Assembly: GCA_018715065.1 (NCBI GenBank)
Contig: DVMJ01000008.1
Coordinates: 1-64,000, forward strand
Length of the DNA: 64,000 nt
DNA from: Fimiplasma intestinipullorum
Lineage (GTDB): Bacteria > Bacillota_I > Bacilli_A > Erysipelotrichales > Coprobacillaceae
Reading direction: 5' to 3'
Below, piece by piece: positions 48,127 through 56,658 of the stretch. The notes below the pieces were generated by a model. The model was not told where the DNA came from. It did no database searches and saw only the letters and a program-made list of their open reading frames with translations. A program made the position numbers and the translations under genes. Each line of letters begins with the position of its first letter. Position 1 is the stretch's first letter.

Positions 48127-48743
48127 AAGTTGATCTGAAAGATCTTGAAACACTGGCTTTGGCCAAAAAAATTCCCATCATGCAAAAGGAAGGCCTGTCT
48201 TTTATGATTGATCGTCTCAATGAAAGTCAGGCTTCTTCGCTTTTGGAGATTGGGTCGGCGGTAGGCTATTCAGCGTTGATGATGGCAAGCAATGTCGAGG
48301 GACTGAAGATCGACAGCATTGAATTAGATGCGTCGCGCTATGCAGAAGCTTGTCAGCATGTCGAAGCCTATCAGAAAGCAGATCAAATTGCCTTACATCT
48401 GGGGGATGCACTGACTTATCCACTGGAAAAATTGGCTTATGCACCTTATGACTGTTTATTTATCGATGCAGCCAAGGCGCAGTATCAACGTTTTTTTGAA
48501 AGATATATTGACCTTGTCAAACCAGAGGGTTTTGTCATTGTGGATAATTTGGATTTCCACGGTATGGTCAATGATATTGAACATATTCATAATCGAAATA
48601 CCCGTGCTCTTGTTCGGAAGATCAAACGCTTCAAAGATTGGATCTTGCATCATGAAGCGTATGATAGTATTTATTATCCGGTGGGAGACGGCATTGTCAT
48701 GATTAGAAAGAAGGAACAGCATGAAGTTAATGACAAATATTAG
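48117..48743 (+). CDS. trmR: tRNA 5-hydroxyuridine O-methyltransferase TrmR (YrrM-like)
   Basis: 208 residues. Class I O-methyltransferase: 'SLLEIGSAVGYSALMMAS' (motif I, about 42), 'SIELDASRYAEA', 'YDCLFIDAAKAQYQRFFE' and 'GFVIVDNLDFHGMV' (metal-site DN). In B. subtilis YrrM/TrmR makes 5-methoxyuridine at U34; yrrM-yrrN-yrrO is the same neighbourhood. YrrN and YrrO homologues (U32 proteases) follow, which make the hydroxylated precursor, so this block can complete the modification. It overlaps mltG by 10 nt and the next gene by 23. Confidence 0.88.
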   Translation: MVIKVDLKDLETLALAKKIPIMQKEGLSFMIDRLNESQASSLLEIGSAVGYSALMMASNVEGLKIDSIELDASRYAEACQHVEAYQKADQIALHLGDALTYPLEKLAYAPYDCLFIDAAKAQYQRFFERYIDLVKPEGFVIVDNLDFHGMVNDIEHIHNRNTRALVRKIKRFKDWILHHEAYDSIYYPVGDGIVMIRKKEQHEVNDKY

Positions 48744-49644
48744 CCATCGTGAACTGATCAGCGAGTTTCGCGCGATGAAGGTGGATGCTGTGGTGGTAGG
48801 GAATGAAGCGGTTTCCAGTCGCTTTGGCGTCTCTTTTTCCTTGGATGAGATTCGCAAACTGAGCGAGAGCTTTCACTGCTATATGCTGCTCAATGAGCTC
48901 TATCTCCCTTCAGAACTGCCTCTAGTTCAAAGCTGGTTGAATGATTTGAAAACGACGAATATTCAGGGCATTCTTTTTCAGGATTTTGCCATTGTTGAGA
49001 TGACGCGTGAAATGGGGTGGGAGATTGAACTCATGTATGCTCCCGATACCCTGAATACGAACAGTGCGACGCTGAATGACTTAGCCGGTCTTGGAATCAG
49101 CTCCGCTTTTCTGGCGCGTGAGATCGATCTGGAAACGATTGAAAGACTTTCTTCACGGGTAAAGCTGCCTTTATGTGTACAGGTTCATGGTGTGATGTAT
49201 ATGGCGCAATCAAGACGTCCATTACTGACAAACTATGCTTCTGAAACAAAGACGGTGCTGAGTGATCCTTCGTATTTGATGCAGGCTAACGGCGATGAAC
49301 GGCTGGCCTGGATCCATGAAGATCGTTACGGAACGCATGTTCAAACGCAAAGTGAACTGGTCGGTCTGGATTTTCTCCATCGGCTCAGTCAGGCAGGTAT
49401 TGCCTGGGGTTATGTGGATACGCAGTTTATGGAACCAATGTATGCCATCGAAATTGTCAATCTTTACATGGATGCCCTGAAATCTATCAAAGAAGGGACC
49501 TTCAATAAAGACATTCATGCCTATCGCTTGCTTCTTCAGGGACTTGGCAAAGGGCATGTCTATGATCAGGGTTTCTTTAATGATCGAACGGTTTATAAAA
49601 TAGAAGATGTAAGGAGAATGGAAAATGCCAAAAAAGGTGAGTGA
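48721..49644 (+). CDS. U32 family protein, TrhP1/YrrN-like (tRNA hydroxylation)
   Basis: 307 residues, a short U32 member. 'TLNTNSATLNDLAGLGISSA' and 'LCVQVHGVMYMAQSRRPLLT' are the core. Members of this family (B. subtilis YrrN/YrrO, E. coli TrhP) are needed for hydroxylation of U34 in tRNA, and also annotated as peptidase U32. Its Cys-poor sequence suggests it is the partner of the larger downstream U32 protein. ribosome site AAGGA; it overlaps trmR by 23 nt and the next gene by 20. Confidence 0.87.
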   Translation: MKLMTNISHRELISEFRAMKVDAVVVGNEAVSSRFGVSFSLDEIRKLSESFHCYMLLNELYLPSELPLVQSWLNDLKTTNIQGILFQDFAIVEMTREMGWEIELMYAPDTLNTNSATLNDLAGLGISSAFLAREIDLETIERLSSRVKLPLCVQVHGVMYMAQSRRPLLTNYASETKTVLSDPSYLMQANGDERLAWIHEDRYGTHVQTQSELVGLDFLHRLSQAGIAWGYVDTQFMEPMYAIEIVNLYMDALKSIKEGTFNKDIHAYRLLLQGLGKGHVYDQGFFNDRTVYKIEDVRRMENAKKGE

Positions 49645-50869
49645 GATCATCAATGGCCGTCGGGTGATCGTCAAAAAGCCGGAACTATTAGCCCCTGCCG
49701 GTAATCTTGAAAAACTGAAGACAGCGATCCTGTATGGAGCAGATGCTGTTTTTATCGGCGGCAAGGAGTTTTCATTACGTTCTTCTGCCAGTAACTTTAG
49801 TTTGGAGGATATTCAGGAAGCTGTCGCGTTTGCCTCAGAACATGGTGCACATATTCATGTGACAACGAACATCGTTATGCATGAGGAAAACCTGGAGGGC
49901 CTGGAGGATTATCTGAAGGCACTGGATGCGCTGGGCGTGACAGCAATCATTTGTGCTGACCCGCATGTGATCCTGACAGCGAAGCGCTTAGGACTGAAAA
50001 TGGAGACCCATCTATCTACTCAGATGTCCACAACCAATGAAAAGGCGATTGCCTTCTGGCAGCGTCAGGGGGTGGATCGCGTGGTATTGGCACGAGAGGT
50101 CAGTTATGCCGAACTCAAACAGATCCGTGTACGTACGGATCTCGATCTCGAGTACTTCATTCATGGGGCAATGTGCATCAATCTTTCAGGTCGCTGCATG
50201 CTGTCGAACTATTATTCACGGCGTGATGCCAACCGTGGGGGTTGTTCTCAGTCCTGTCGCTGGTTCTATCAGCTTTATGATAAAGAGGGTCAGCCTGTCG
50301 GTCAGGAACCTTTCACGATGTCCAGTCGTGATTTATCCCTGTTAAGAGAGATTCCGGCACTGATTGAGCTGGGAATCGATTCTTTCAAGATTGAAGGCAG
50401 GATGAAATCGATCCATTATATTGCGACGGTTGTTTCCTGTTACCGTAAACTGATCGATGCTTATTGTGCGGATCCTGATGGTTTTGTTTTTGATGAATTT
50501 TATGAGAAAGAGATTGCCAAGGCAGCCAATCGTTCTTTAGGCAAGGGCTTTTTCTATGGTGTCGCTGACAAGAAAGGGCAGCTCTTCAATTTGCGCGATG
50601 AACATCCAACGCAGGAGTTTGTGATGCGCGTGATCAGCTATGACCCACAAAATCAGATGGCGAAGGTCGAACAGCGCAATCATTTTCGCGTGGGTCAGCA
50701 GGTGGAATTCTTCAGTCCGTCCCATCCTAACTATGTGATGACTGTGGAACAGTTATATAATGAGGCCTTTGAGCCGATCGAAGTGGCCAACCATCCGATG
50801 GAGATCCTCTATTTGAAGGTAGATCGGCCGCTCTTGCCTAACGATATGGCAAGGAAGGTGAGAACATGA
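49625..50869 (+). CDS. U32 family protein, TrhP2/YrrO-like (tRNA hydroxylation)
   Basis: 414 residues. 'PELLAPAGNLEKLKTAILYG' (the family start, about 20), 'ADAVFIGGKEFSLRSSASNF', 'EYFIHGAMCINLSGRCMLSN' with Cys, and 'RGGCSQSCRW' with two Cys (likely Fe-S ligands). It pairs with the preceding YrrN-like gene; together they should hydroxylate U34 for TrmR, using prephenate as co-substrate in the E. coli homologue. Protease activity was assigned to other U32 members. It overlaps udk by 4 nt. Confidence 0.9.
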   Translation: MPKKVSEIINGRRVIVKKPELLAPAGNLEKLKTAILYGADAVFIGGKEFSLRSSASNFSLEDIQEAVAFASEHGAHIHVTTNIVMHEENLEGLEDYLKALDALGVTAIICADPHVILTAKRLGLKMETHLSTQMSTTNEKAIAFWQRQGVDRVVLAREVSYAELKQIRVRTDLDLEYFIHGAMCINLSGRCMLSNYYSRRDANRGGCSQSCRWFYQLYDKEGQPVGQEPFTMSSRDLSLLREIPALIELGIDSFKIEGRMKSIHYIATVVSCYRKLIDAYCADPDGFVFDEFYEKEIAKAANRSLGKGFFYGVADKKGQLFNLRDEHPTQEFVMRVISYDPQNQMAKVEQRNHFRVGQQVEFFSPSHPNYVMTVEQLYNEAFEPIEVANHPMEILYLKVDRPLLPNDMARKVRT

Positions 50870-51474
50870 TCGTCATTGGAATCAGCGGTGGTAGTGCTTC
50901 AGGGAAAACCTCGATTGCGGTGGAATTGATGGAAGCTTTTCCTAACCATCGTATTACCCTTTTAAGACAGGATGATTACTACAAGGATCTCAGCCATCTG
51001 AGCTTTGAAGAGCGGACCAAGGTCAACTTTGATCATCCGAATGCCTTTGATCTGGACTTGCTGGTAGAAAATGTACGTGATCTGAAAGCAGGCAAGGCCA
51101 TTACCAAGCCGCTCTATGATTTCAAAGAACATAACCGCAAAAAGGAGTGGGAGAACGTCTCGCCTTCCGAAGTGCTGATTATCGAAGGCCTCTTTGTCCT
51201 TTATCATCCGGCTTTACGGGAAGCCTGTGATCTATGTGTCTATATCGATGCGATGAGTGATATCCGCCTGATTCGCCGTTTGCAGCGTGATGTGCTGGAG
51301 CGGGGACGCAGCATGGATTCGATCATCTCACAGTATCTGGCTACCGTCAAACCGATGCATGATGCCTTTGTGGAGCCATCCAAGGCTTATGCTCATATCA
51401 TCGTTCCGATCGGTGTCGAAAACCGCGTTGGGGTCGATGTGCTGATTACAAAAATTCGTAGTATCCTTCAATAA
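50866..51474 (+). CDS. udk: Uridine kinase Udk
   Basis: 202 residues, P-loop kinase. 'VIGISGGSASGKTSIAVELM' (Walker A), 'LLRQDDYYKD', 'VNFDHPNAFDLDLL' (uridine site), and 'VLIIEGLFVLYHPALREACD'. It phosphorylates uridine or cytidine with GTP/ATP to UMP or CMP, so it feeds the same pool that PyrR senses. It keeps the B. subtilis order yrrO-udk-greA. Overlap of 4 nt with the U32 gene. Confidence 0.95.
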   Translation: MIVIGISGGSASGKTSIAVELMEAFPNHRITLLRQDDYYKDLSHLSFEERTKVNFDHPNAFDLDLLVENVRDLKAGKAITKPLYDFKEHNRKKEWENVSPSEVLIIEGLFVLYHPALREACDLCVYIDAMSDIRLIRRLQRDVLERGRSMDSIISQYLATVKPMHDAFVEPSKAYAHIIVPIGVENRVGVDVLITKIRSILQ

Positions 51475-51478
51475 TATT

Positions 51479-51507
51479 TTGACTAATCCAGAGAAATGTG
51501 CTATATT
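51479..51507 (+). promoter_or_regulatory. Promoter of greA
   Basis: TTGACT (51479-51484), 17-nt spacer, TATATT (51502-51507), 22 nt before the greA ATG. greA can thus be transcribed apart from udk. Confidence 0.75.
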
Positions 51508-51528
51508 AGCTAATGCGAGGTGAGAGAC

Positions 51529-52011
51529 ATGGCAGAACATGAAAAAGTTTTACTTACCAAAAGTGGTATTGAAAAATTACGTCAGGAAAGAGATAATTTA
51601 GTAAATGTCGAACGTCCTAAGGTCATCGAAGCCCTGCAGGCTGCACGTGCACAAGGTGACTTATCCGAAAACGCCGAGTATGATTCAGCGCGTGAAAGAC
51701 AGGCTGAAGTTGAAGCTCGTATTAAAGAAATCGATGCGATGCTGCAGAATGCAGAAGTGATCGATGAAGAAGGCGTAGACTTACGAATCGTAAAACCAGG
51801 GATGCGTGTTCAGATGCATGATCTGGCTGATGATGTTGATTACTTATATACGATCGTTGGTTCTTTTGAGACCAATCCAGATGATGGAAAGATCTCCAAT
51901 GAATGTCCTTTAGCGAAGGCAGTCATTGGCCATGCGGTTGGTGAGACGGTTACCGTCATGGTGGAGGAACCTTATCAGGTTCAGATCACAAATATTCAGT
52001 TAGCAGAGTAA
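51529..52011 (+). CDS. greA: Transcription elongation factor GreA
   Basis: 160 residues. N-terminal coiled coil (about 8-75) with the acidic tip 'DLSENAEYDSARERQAEVEA' (Asp/Glu at about 45), and C-terminal FKBP-like domain ('VRIVKPGMRVQMHD'-type strand, 'CPLAKAVIGHAVGETVTV'). It stimulates transcript cleavage by backtracked RNA polymerase. ATG 51529 has GAGGTGAG upstream; GTG 51520 is part of that site and less likely. Confidence 0.95.
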   Translation: MAEHEKVLLTKSGIEKLRQERDNLVNVERPKVIEALQAARAQGDLSENAEYDSARERQAEVEARIKEIDAMLQNAEVIDEEGVDLRIVKPGMRVQMHDLADDVDYLYTIVGSFETNPDDGKISNECPLAKAVIGHAVGETVTVMVEEPYQVQITNIQLAE

Positions 52012-52013
52012 TA

Positions 52014-52050
52014 AAAAACAGCTTAGGGTTTGCCTAAGCTGTTTTAATTT
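52014..52050. terminator. Bidirectional terminator between greA and a minus-strand gene
   Basis: Stem AAAACAGCTTAGG/CCTAAGCTGTTTT with loop GTTTG, flanked by A and T runs. The minus-strand gene's TAG stop (52036-52034) is inside the stem. Confidence 0.9.
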
Positions 52051-52576
52051 CCTGAATTTCTTCAAGATAGGGCTGTAAAATGTCCTTGAAGTAAGGTTTT
52101 TCCTGCTGCAGATCCTTGATCTCTGTAATCGTTTCATTACGGTAACCTTCATTGACGGTAAACTGATAATGACGATTTTGGATCCAGTCTTCCAGGGTTC
52201 GATGCAGATTGACCATGGTTTTTTCTTCCATGGATTTTGTATCCACTTCTTCATCTAATGCTTCATAGATGTCATTGATGCCCTGGAACTGATTGACGAC
52301 ATACTCATATTGAGAAATGATATCCGTGATGTCATCAATGACACCCATCTGTTGATAAAACATCTCAATTTTTTCATCAAAGTTGTCCACAATCTCGTGG
52401 GCGCGTGTATCACATTTCTTACAAACTCGTCGGTTGAAGAAAATACGCTTTCCGCAATATGCGCAGCGTCCACGCCACAGCGCCAGATAAACCAGGGAAA
52501 AAGGAATCGTACAGATTACCATTAAGAAAAAGACGACGCGCTGACCTTTGGTTGGCTTCACAGTCCTTGTTGCCAT
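52034..52576 (-). CDS. Membrane protein with zinc-ribbon motif, unknown function
   Basis: 180 residues. A hydrophobic helix (about 12-35, 'VVFFLMVICTIPFSLVYLAL') is followed by a zinc ribbon of two CxxC pairs, 'CAYCGKRIFFNRRVCKKC' (about 40-57), and a long acidic coiled coil to the end. The helix-ribbon-coil architecture suggests a membrane-anchored protein whose cytosolic part binds a partner. I do not know a family. GGGAG lies about 10 nt before ATG 52576; the ATG at 52627 is rejected. The gene is single and shares the greA terminator. Confidence 0.7.
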   Translation of the reverse strand: MATRTVKPTKGQRVVFFLMVICTIPFSLVYLALWRGRCAYCGKRIFFNRRVCKKCDTRAHEIVDNFDEKIEMFYQQMGVIDDITDIISQYEYVVNQFQGINDIYEALDEEVDTKSMEEKTMVNLHRTLEDWIQNRHYQFTVNEGYRNETITEIKDLQQEKPYFKDILQPYLEEIQEIKTA

Positions 52577-52706
52577 TTTGATCACTCCCTTAGGTATATT
52601 TATATCATAAATCTGATAGCCTTTCAATAAATAAGTTTTTTTATGAAAGGCTATTCAAAAAAAGGCGGATGCGTTATAATAAAGATGTCAAAGGAGGATT
52701 TACACA

Positions 52707-53801
52707 ATGGGACGTTTAGGAGTTTCTATTTATCCGGAGCATTCGACACCGGAAAAAGATAAGGCTTATTTATCCTTAGCTGCGAAATATGGCTTTTCGC
52801 GTGTATTCACCTGTCTGTTATCAGTGAAAAAGCCAGCTGAGGAAATTAAAAAAGATTTTCAGGATGTAATCGGACATGCTAATGCGCTTGGCATGGAGGT
52901 CATCGTGGATGTAGCACCAAGTGTGTTTGCAAATCTTCACATCACCTATGATGATCTCTCTTTCTTTAAAGAGATCGGGGCAGCCGGTTTCCGTCTGGAT
53001 GAAGGCTTCAACGGGGCAGCCGAAGCCAGGATGACTTATAATCCATATGGCTTAAAAGTAGAGATCAACGCTTCGAGCGATAGTCCATACATCGATCTGG
53101 TTGAGTTCAATCAGCCTAACCGCTCTAAGCTGATCGCTTGTCATAATTTCTATCCACAACGCTACAGCGGACTGAGCTTTGATATCTTTGTGAAGGCCGG
53201 CCGTAAATTAAGAGGCTACAATATTCCGATTGCTGCTTTTGTCGGCAGTCAGGAAAAAGGCACCTATGGACCTTGGCCTGTCAGTGAAGGTTTATGTACA
53301 CTGGAGGCGCATCGCGATATTCCTATCGATGCACAGGCGCGTCATCTGTTTGCGACGGGACTGGTGGATGATGTGATTGTGGCTAATGCTTATGCCAGTG
53401 AGCAGGAACTGGCGAGCCTGGCAGCCATCGATCGTGATCGTCTGACTTTCGGCATTGTTCTCGATGAGAAAGTCACTGATGTGGAGAAAGAGATCATCTT
53501 CCAGTATCCGCATTCTGTTCGTGCTGATATGCCTGAATTTATGGCGCGTTCGACCATGCCGCGGATTGATTATGCGAATGCGGATATTCCTGAAGCGAAC
53601 ACGCGTGATCTTAAACGCGGAGATGTCGTGATCCTGAACAATGGCTATGGTCATTATAAAGGCGAATTACATATCATTTTAAAGGATATGCCAAATAATG
53701 GCTGGAAGAATGTGGTCGGTGTGATTCCAGAATATGAATTGGGAATGCTGGATTATGTCGTTCCAAATGCCAAATTTACATTTACAGAAGTGAAAAAATA
53801 A
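52707..53801 (+). CDS. mupG: DUF871/MupG-like protein, probable 6-phospho-N-acetylmuramidase
   Basis: 364 residues. A TIM barrel (about 1-240) begins 'LGVSIYPEHSTPEKDKAYLS' with 'GFSRVFTCLLS', 'DVAPSVFANL', 'GAAGFRLDEGFNG' and 'CHNFYPQRYSGLS', then a small cyclophilin-like C-terminal domain. This matches DUF871, whose Staphylococcus member MupG splits MurNAc-6P-GlcNAc during cell-wall recycling. No muropeptide PTS or MurQ is adjacent, so recycling partners must be elsewhere. AAAGGAGG precedes the ATG. Confidence 0.82.
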   Translation: MGRLGVSIYPEHSTPEKDKAYLSLAAKYGFSRVFTCLLSVKKPAEEIKKDFQDVIGHANALGMEVIVDVAPSVFANLHITYDDLSFFKEIGAAGFRLDEGFNGAAEARMTYNPYGLKVEINASSDSPYIDLVEFNQPNRSKLIACHNFYPQRYSGLSFDIFVKAGRKLRGYNIPIAAFVGSQEKGTYGPWPVSEGLCTLEAHRDIPIDAQARHLFATGLVDDVIVANAYASEQELASLAAIDRDRLTFGIVLDEKVTDVEKEIIFQYPHSVRADMPEFMARSTMPRIDYANADIPEANTRDLKRGDVVILNNGYGHYKGELHIILKDMPNNGWKNVVGVIPEYELGMLDYVVPNAKFTFTEVKK

Positions 53802-53803
53802 GG

Positions 53804-53828
53804 GTCTGCCTGGCAGACTCTTTATTTG
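53804..53828 (+). terminator. Terminator of the mupG-like gene
   Basis: Stem GTCTGCC/GGCAGAC almost without loop, followed by TCTTTATTT. Confidence 0.6.
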
Positions 53829-53842
53829 AGAGGAGCGATTTG

Positions 53843-54583
53843 ATGCAGGAAGCGTTTAGTCTTGCTTTCGTATTATACAAAGATTTGAATATCAATGCTT
53901 TAAAAATACTGGATGATTTTGAAAAGCGTTGGGACGAAAAACTACCTTTAGAATTCAAGGTAGACACGCTAAGGGGGAATTATCACCAGTTTCAAGTAGT
54001 GATCAGTTTTGTCGACACCCCTATAGATGTTACCGAGATGGCAAAGATCGCCCAACATAATCCGTTTTATCAGGAAGGTCAAAGAATAGCGAAAAACCAT
54101 CGGGGTCATGCAATCGTGGCTGTCAAAGGTGTTTCCAGCGCAGTCGAACGATTTCGGGTCTTGACCAAGATCCTGGCTGCAGTTGCCTCAAGCTATAATG
54201 CGGTGGCCATTTATCAGGGAGCCAGCCAGCTGTTTTACAGCCGGGATTTTCTATTGGAGCAGGCTCGGCTATTGCAGGAAGGCTATTTACCGGTACAGGC
54301 CTGGATCTATTTTGGCTTTTATTCACACGAGAATGCTTTCTGGTGTTACACGCAGGGAATGGGACAGTTTGGTCGTGAGGAACTGGAAATAGCCAGTGAC
54401 AGGCACACCCCTCGCCAGCTTCACGAGGCACTGATTCAGTTTGCTTATCATTATCTAAGCAGTCATCGTCAATGGAACGATGGGGAACTGGTTGTGTTGA
54501 ATGAAGAACTGAGTCTCATTGTTCATCCGCGCTACAGTCCGACCTTAAAAAGCAATACCTTGCTTTTAAGCTTTGACTCATAA
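53843..54583 (+). CDS. DUF4261-like protein
   Basis: 246 residues, cytosolic, no signal peptide. 'AQHNPFYQEGQRIAKNHRGH' and 'VASSYNAVAIYQGASQLFYS' then 'WIYFGFYSHENAFWCYTQGM' with 'GQFGREELEI' recall DUF4261, an uncharacterised family. Function unknown. GAGAGGAG lies 7 nt before ATG 53843 (a TTG at 53840 is directly adjacent). The pyrR promoter overlaps its last codons. The family name is from memory and should be verified. Confidence 0.6.
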   Translation: MQEAFSLAFVLYKDLNINALKILDDFEKRWDEKLPLEFKVDTLRGNYHQFQVVISFVDTPIDVTEMAKIAQHNPFYQEGQRIAKNHRGHAIVAVKGVSSAVERFRVLTKILAAVASSYNAVAIYQGASQLFYSRDFLLEQARLLQEGYLPVQAWIYFGFYSHENAFWCYTQGMGQFGREELEIASDRHTPRQLHEALIQFAYHYLSSHRQWNDGELVVLNEELSLIVHPRYSPTLKSNTLLLSFDS

Positions 54584-54600
54584 GGATTATTTGATATAAT
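54573..54600 (+). promoter_or_regulatory. Promoter of pyrR-galU
   Basis: TTGACT (54573-54578), 16-nt spacer, TATAAT (54595-54600). It overlaps the stop of the DUF4261-like gene. No PyrR attenuator is seen between it and pyrR. Confidence 0.78.
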
Positions 54601-54624
54601 GGGGATAGACGAGGAGGCGATGAT

Positions 54625-55170
54625 GTGAAACAACTCTTCAATGAACAGGCCATTTCACGTACCCTGGTGCGCATTGCCCATGAGATTCTGGAAAAAAACA
54701 AGGGCTGTGACGATCTGGTGCTGCTTGGTGTCGTGACCGGTGGAGCAATCCTTGCCAAACGCATTGCTAGTCGCATCAAAGACATCGAAGGCATCGAGAT
54801 TCCCTGTGGGAGTCTGGATGTGACCAATTATCGGGATGATCGGCGCCCTTTGCTTTCTGAAGATCAGAGTGATGTCCCATTTTATATTGAGGGGAAGAAG
54901 GTCGTCCTGGTTGATGATGTCTTATTTCGTGGACGAACAGTGCGGGCGGCGATGGATGCGCTCATGCGTTTAGGACGTCCTGAAGAAATACAGCTGGTTG
55001 TCCTGATCGATCGCGGACATCGACAATTGCCGATTCGAGCAGATTATGTCGGTAAGAATGTGCCTACCGGTTTAAATGAGCGAATTGATGTCCATCTCAA
55101 AGAAGTGGATGGCTTTGATTCAGTTGAATTACGAGATTTAAAGGAGAATGAACATGACGAAGACAACTAA
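54625..55170 (+). CDS. pyrR: PyrR bifunctional regulator/uracil phosphoribosyltransferase
   Basis: 181 residues. The PRT motif 'VVLVDDVLFRGRTVRAAMDA' (about 92-111) and 'LVLLGVVTGGAILAKRIA' are intact, and 'LIDRGHRQLPIRADYVGKNV' holds basic residues that touch RNA. With UMP bound it stabilises the anti-antiterminator of pyr leaders; the only such leader here is at 21836. The start is GTG 54625 with GAGGAGG 7 nt upstream; the ATGATG before it is out of frame. Unlike in Bacillus it is not next to the pyr genes. It overlaps galU by 17 nt. Confidence 0.95.
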   Translation: MKQLFNEQAISRTLVRIAHEILEKNKGCDDLVLLGVVTGGAILAKRIASRIKDIEGIEIPCGSLDVTNYRDDRRPLLSEDQSDVPFYIEGKKVVLVDDVLFRGRTVRAAMDALMRLGRPEEIQLVVLIDRGHRQLPIRADYVGKNVPTGLNERIDVHLKEVDGFDSVELRDLKENEHDEDN

Positions 55171-56068
55171 AGTAAGAAAGGCAGTCATTCCGGCAGCTGG
55201 GCTGGGAACACGCTTTTTACCAGCCACCAAAGCGTTAGCTAAAGAAATGCTGCCAATCGTAGATACACCTACGATCCAGTATATTATTGAGGAAGCGGTC
55301 AAGAGCGGCATCGAAGAGATCCTGATCATTACCAACAGCAATAAGCATTCCATGGAGAATCATTTCGATAAATCTTATGAGCTGGAAGAGCGCTTAAAGG
55401 CTTCAGGTAAGGATAAAGAGGTCAAGATGATCAACGATATTGCGAACCTGGCGAATATTTATTATATTCGTCAAAAGGAGCCTAAAGGTTTGGGACATGC
55501 CATCCTTTGCGCAAAATCTTTTATTGGTGATGAACCATTTGCTATCTTATTAGGAGATGATGTGGTTGTCAATAAGCATTCTAAACCTGCTCTTCAGCAG
55601 CTGATCGATGCCTACCAGCAGGTACATGCAAGCGTGGTCGGTGTTCAAACGGTCCCTTTAGAAGCCGTACATAAATATGGTATCGTTCGTCCATCTGCTT
55701 CCCATCCTGCCAACGGACGTTTAGTCAAATTGACAGACATGGTTGAAAAACCAAAGCAGGAAGAAGCACCTAGCCAGCTGGCTGTTTTAGGACGATATGT
55801 ATTGACTCCTGAGATCTTTGAACTGTTAGAGACGCAGGGAACGGGAGCCGGCGGTGAGATCCAGCTGACGGATGCCATTAAACGTCTCATGGATCGTCAG
55901 GCGGTCTATGCTTATGACTTTGAAGGGGTACGTTATGATGTCGGTGATAAATTTGGTTTCATCAAAGCGACCATTGACTTTGCGTTAGATCGTCCGGATC
56001 TGAAAGATCAGGTACAGCAATACATCTCGGCGCTTGTTCAAAAAGGATTTGAACACGATGGGGATTAA
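55154..56068 (+). CDS. galU: UTP--glucose-1-phosphate uridylyltransferase GalU
   Basis: 304 residues. 'AVIPAAGLGTRFLPATKALA' (nucleotide loop, G-x-G-T-R, about 10-29) with 'KEMLPIVDTPTIQYIIEEAV', 'FAILLGDDVVV' (metal Asp), and 'LTDMVEKPKQEEAPS'. It makes UDP-glucose, the likely donor for the glycolipid glycosyltransferases at 60 kb. AAAGGAG is 2 nt from a first ATG (55148) and 8 nt from the second (55154), which is chosen. Its end overlaps the next gene by 11 nt. Confidence 0.94.
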   Translation: MTKTTKVRKAVIPAAGLGTRFLPATKALAKEMLPIVDTPTIQYIIEEAVKSGIEEILIITNSNKHSMENHFDKSYELEERLKASGKDKEVKMINDIANLANIYYIRQKEPKGLGHAILCAKSFIGDEPFAILLGDDVVVNKHSKPALQQLIDAYQQVHASVVGVQTVPLEAVHKYGIVRPSASHPANGRLVKLTDMVEKPKQEEAPSQLAVLGRYVLTPEIFELLETQGTGAGGEIQLTDAIKRLMDRQAVYAYDFEGVRYDVGDKFGFIKATIDFALDRPDLKDQVQQYISALVQKGFEHDGD

Positions 56069-56546
56069 AGAACAGTTAGAAGAAAGAAGACGTCAGCAGG
56101 AAGCCAAACGTTACTTCCGTCAAAATAATGACGCTTTCTTTGATGCTAAAAAGTGGGCCATGCTGATCTTTTCAGGGTTATCGATCTCGCTAGCTTGTGG
56201 TTTTCTCTATGGATTATTTGTTTCGATTGCTCATATCCATTTCCAGTTTATTTTAGCCCTGGTCGGTATCGCTATTGCTTCAACGCTGAAGAAAGTGGCA
56301 CATATCGGAAATACCAAAGTAGCGTGGCTGAGTGTCATCTTTTATGTGTTTGCGCTCTATATGAGTCATGTATTTGTGATCGTAATCAGTATGTCATCTA
56401 TGATCGGTGGCGGAAGTTTCTTTGCATTGCTCTTAGAACCGGATATTTACCGTTTGGGCTTTCAAAGTTTTGCTTCCAATCACGTCTTAACGATCCTGAT
56501 TTTTGTCCTTGGTGGCTATTATACTTACGAAATTGCCGGAAAGTAA
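56058..56546 (+). CDS. Hypothetical four-helix membrane protein
   Basis: 162 residues. A basic, Gln/Arg-rich N-terminus ('EQLEERRRQQEAKRYFRQ') precedes four predicted transmembrane helices between about 35 and 158, separated by short loops. No catalytic motif is seen. It overlaps galU by 11 nt and is probably cotranscribed. AAAGGA lies 10 nt before the ATG; the earlier start at 56034 is inside galU. Function unknown; no family is recognised. Confidence 0.7.
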   Translation: MGIKEQLEERRRQQEAKRYFRQNNDAFFDAKKWAMLIFSGLSISLACGFLYGLFVSIAHIHFQFILALVGIAIASTLKKVAHIGNTKVAWLSVIFYVFALYMSHVFVIVISMSSMIGGGSFFALLLEPDIYRLGFQSFASNHVLTILIFVLGGYYTYEIAGK

Positions 56547-56577
56547 ATGCAATGCATGCGCTTTCCGTTTTTTTTAT
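56538..56577 (+). terminator. Terminator of the pyrR-galU block
   Basis: Stem CGGAAAG/CTTTCCG around the stop codon, with an inner GCAATGC-type helix, followed by T8. Confidence 0.8.
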
Positions 56578-56595
56578 AAAACAAGTGAAATTATT

Positions 56596-56624
56596 TTGAA
56601 AAAATGAATAGTGAGTAGTATAAT
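56596..56624 (+). promoter_or_regulatory. Promoter of nifJ
   Basis: TTGAAA (56596-56601), 17-nt spacer, TATAAT (56619-56624), about 30 nt before the start codon. Confidence 0.88.
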
Positions 56625-56658
56625 TAAAGTATATGAAAAATAAGGAGGAAAAATGACT

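Noticed and set aside
54123..54431. 102-codon minus-strand ORF inside the DUF4261-like gene
   Set aside because: Shadow of the opposite strand with odd composition and no start signal.
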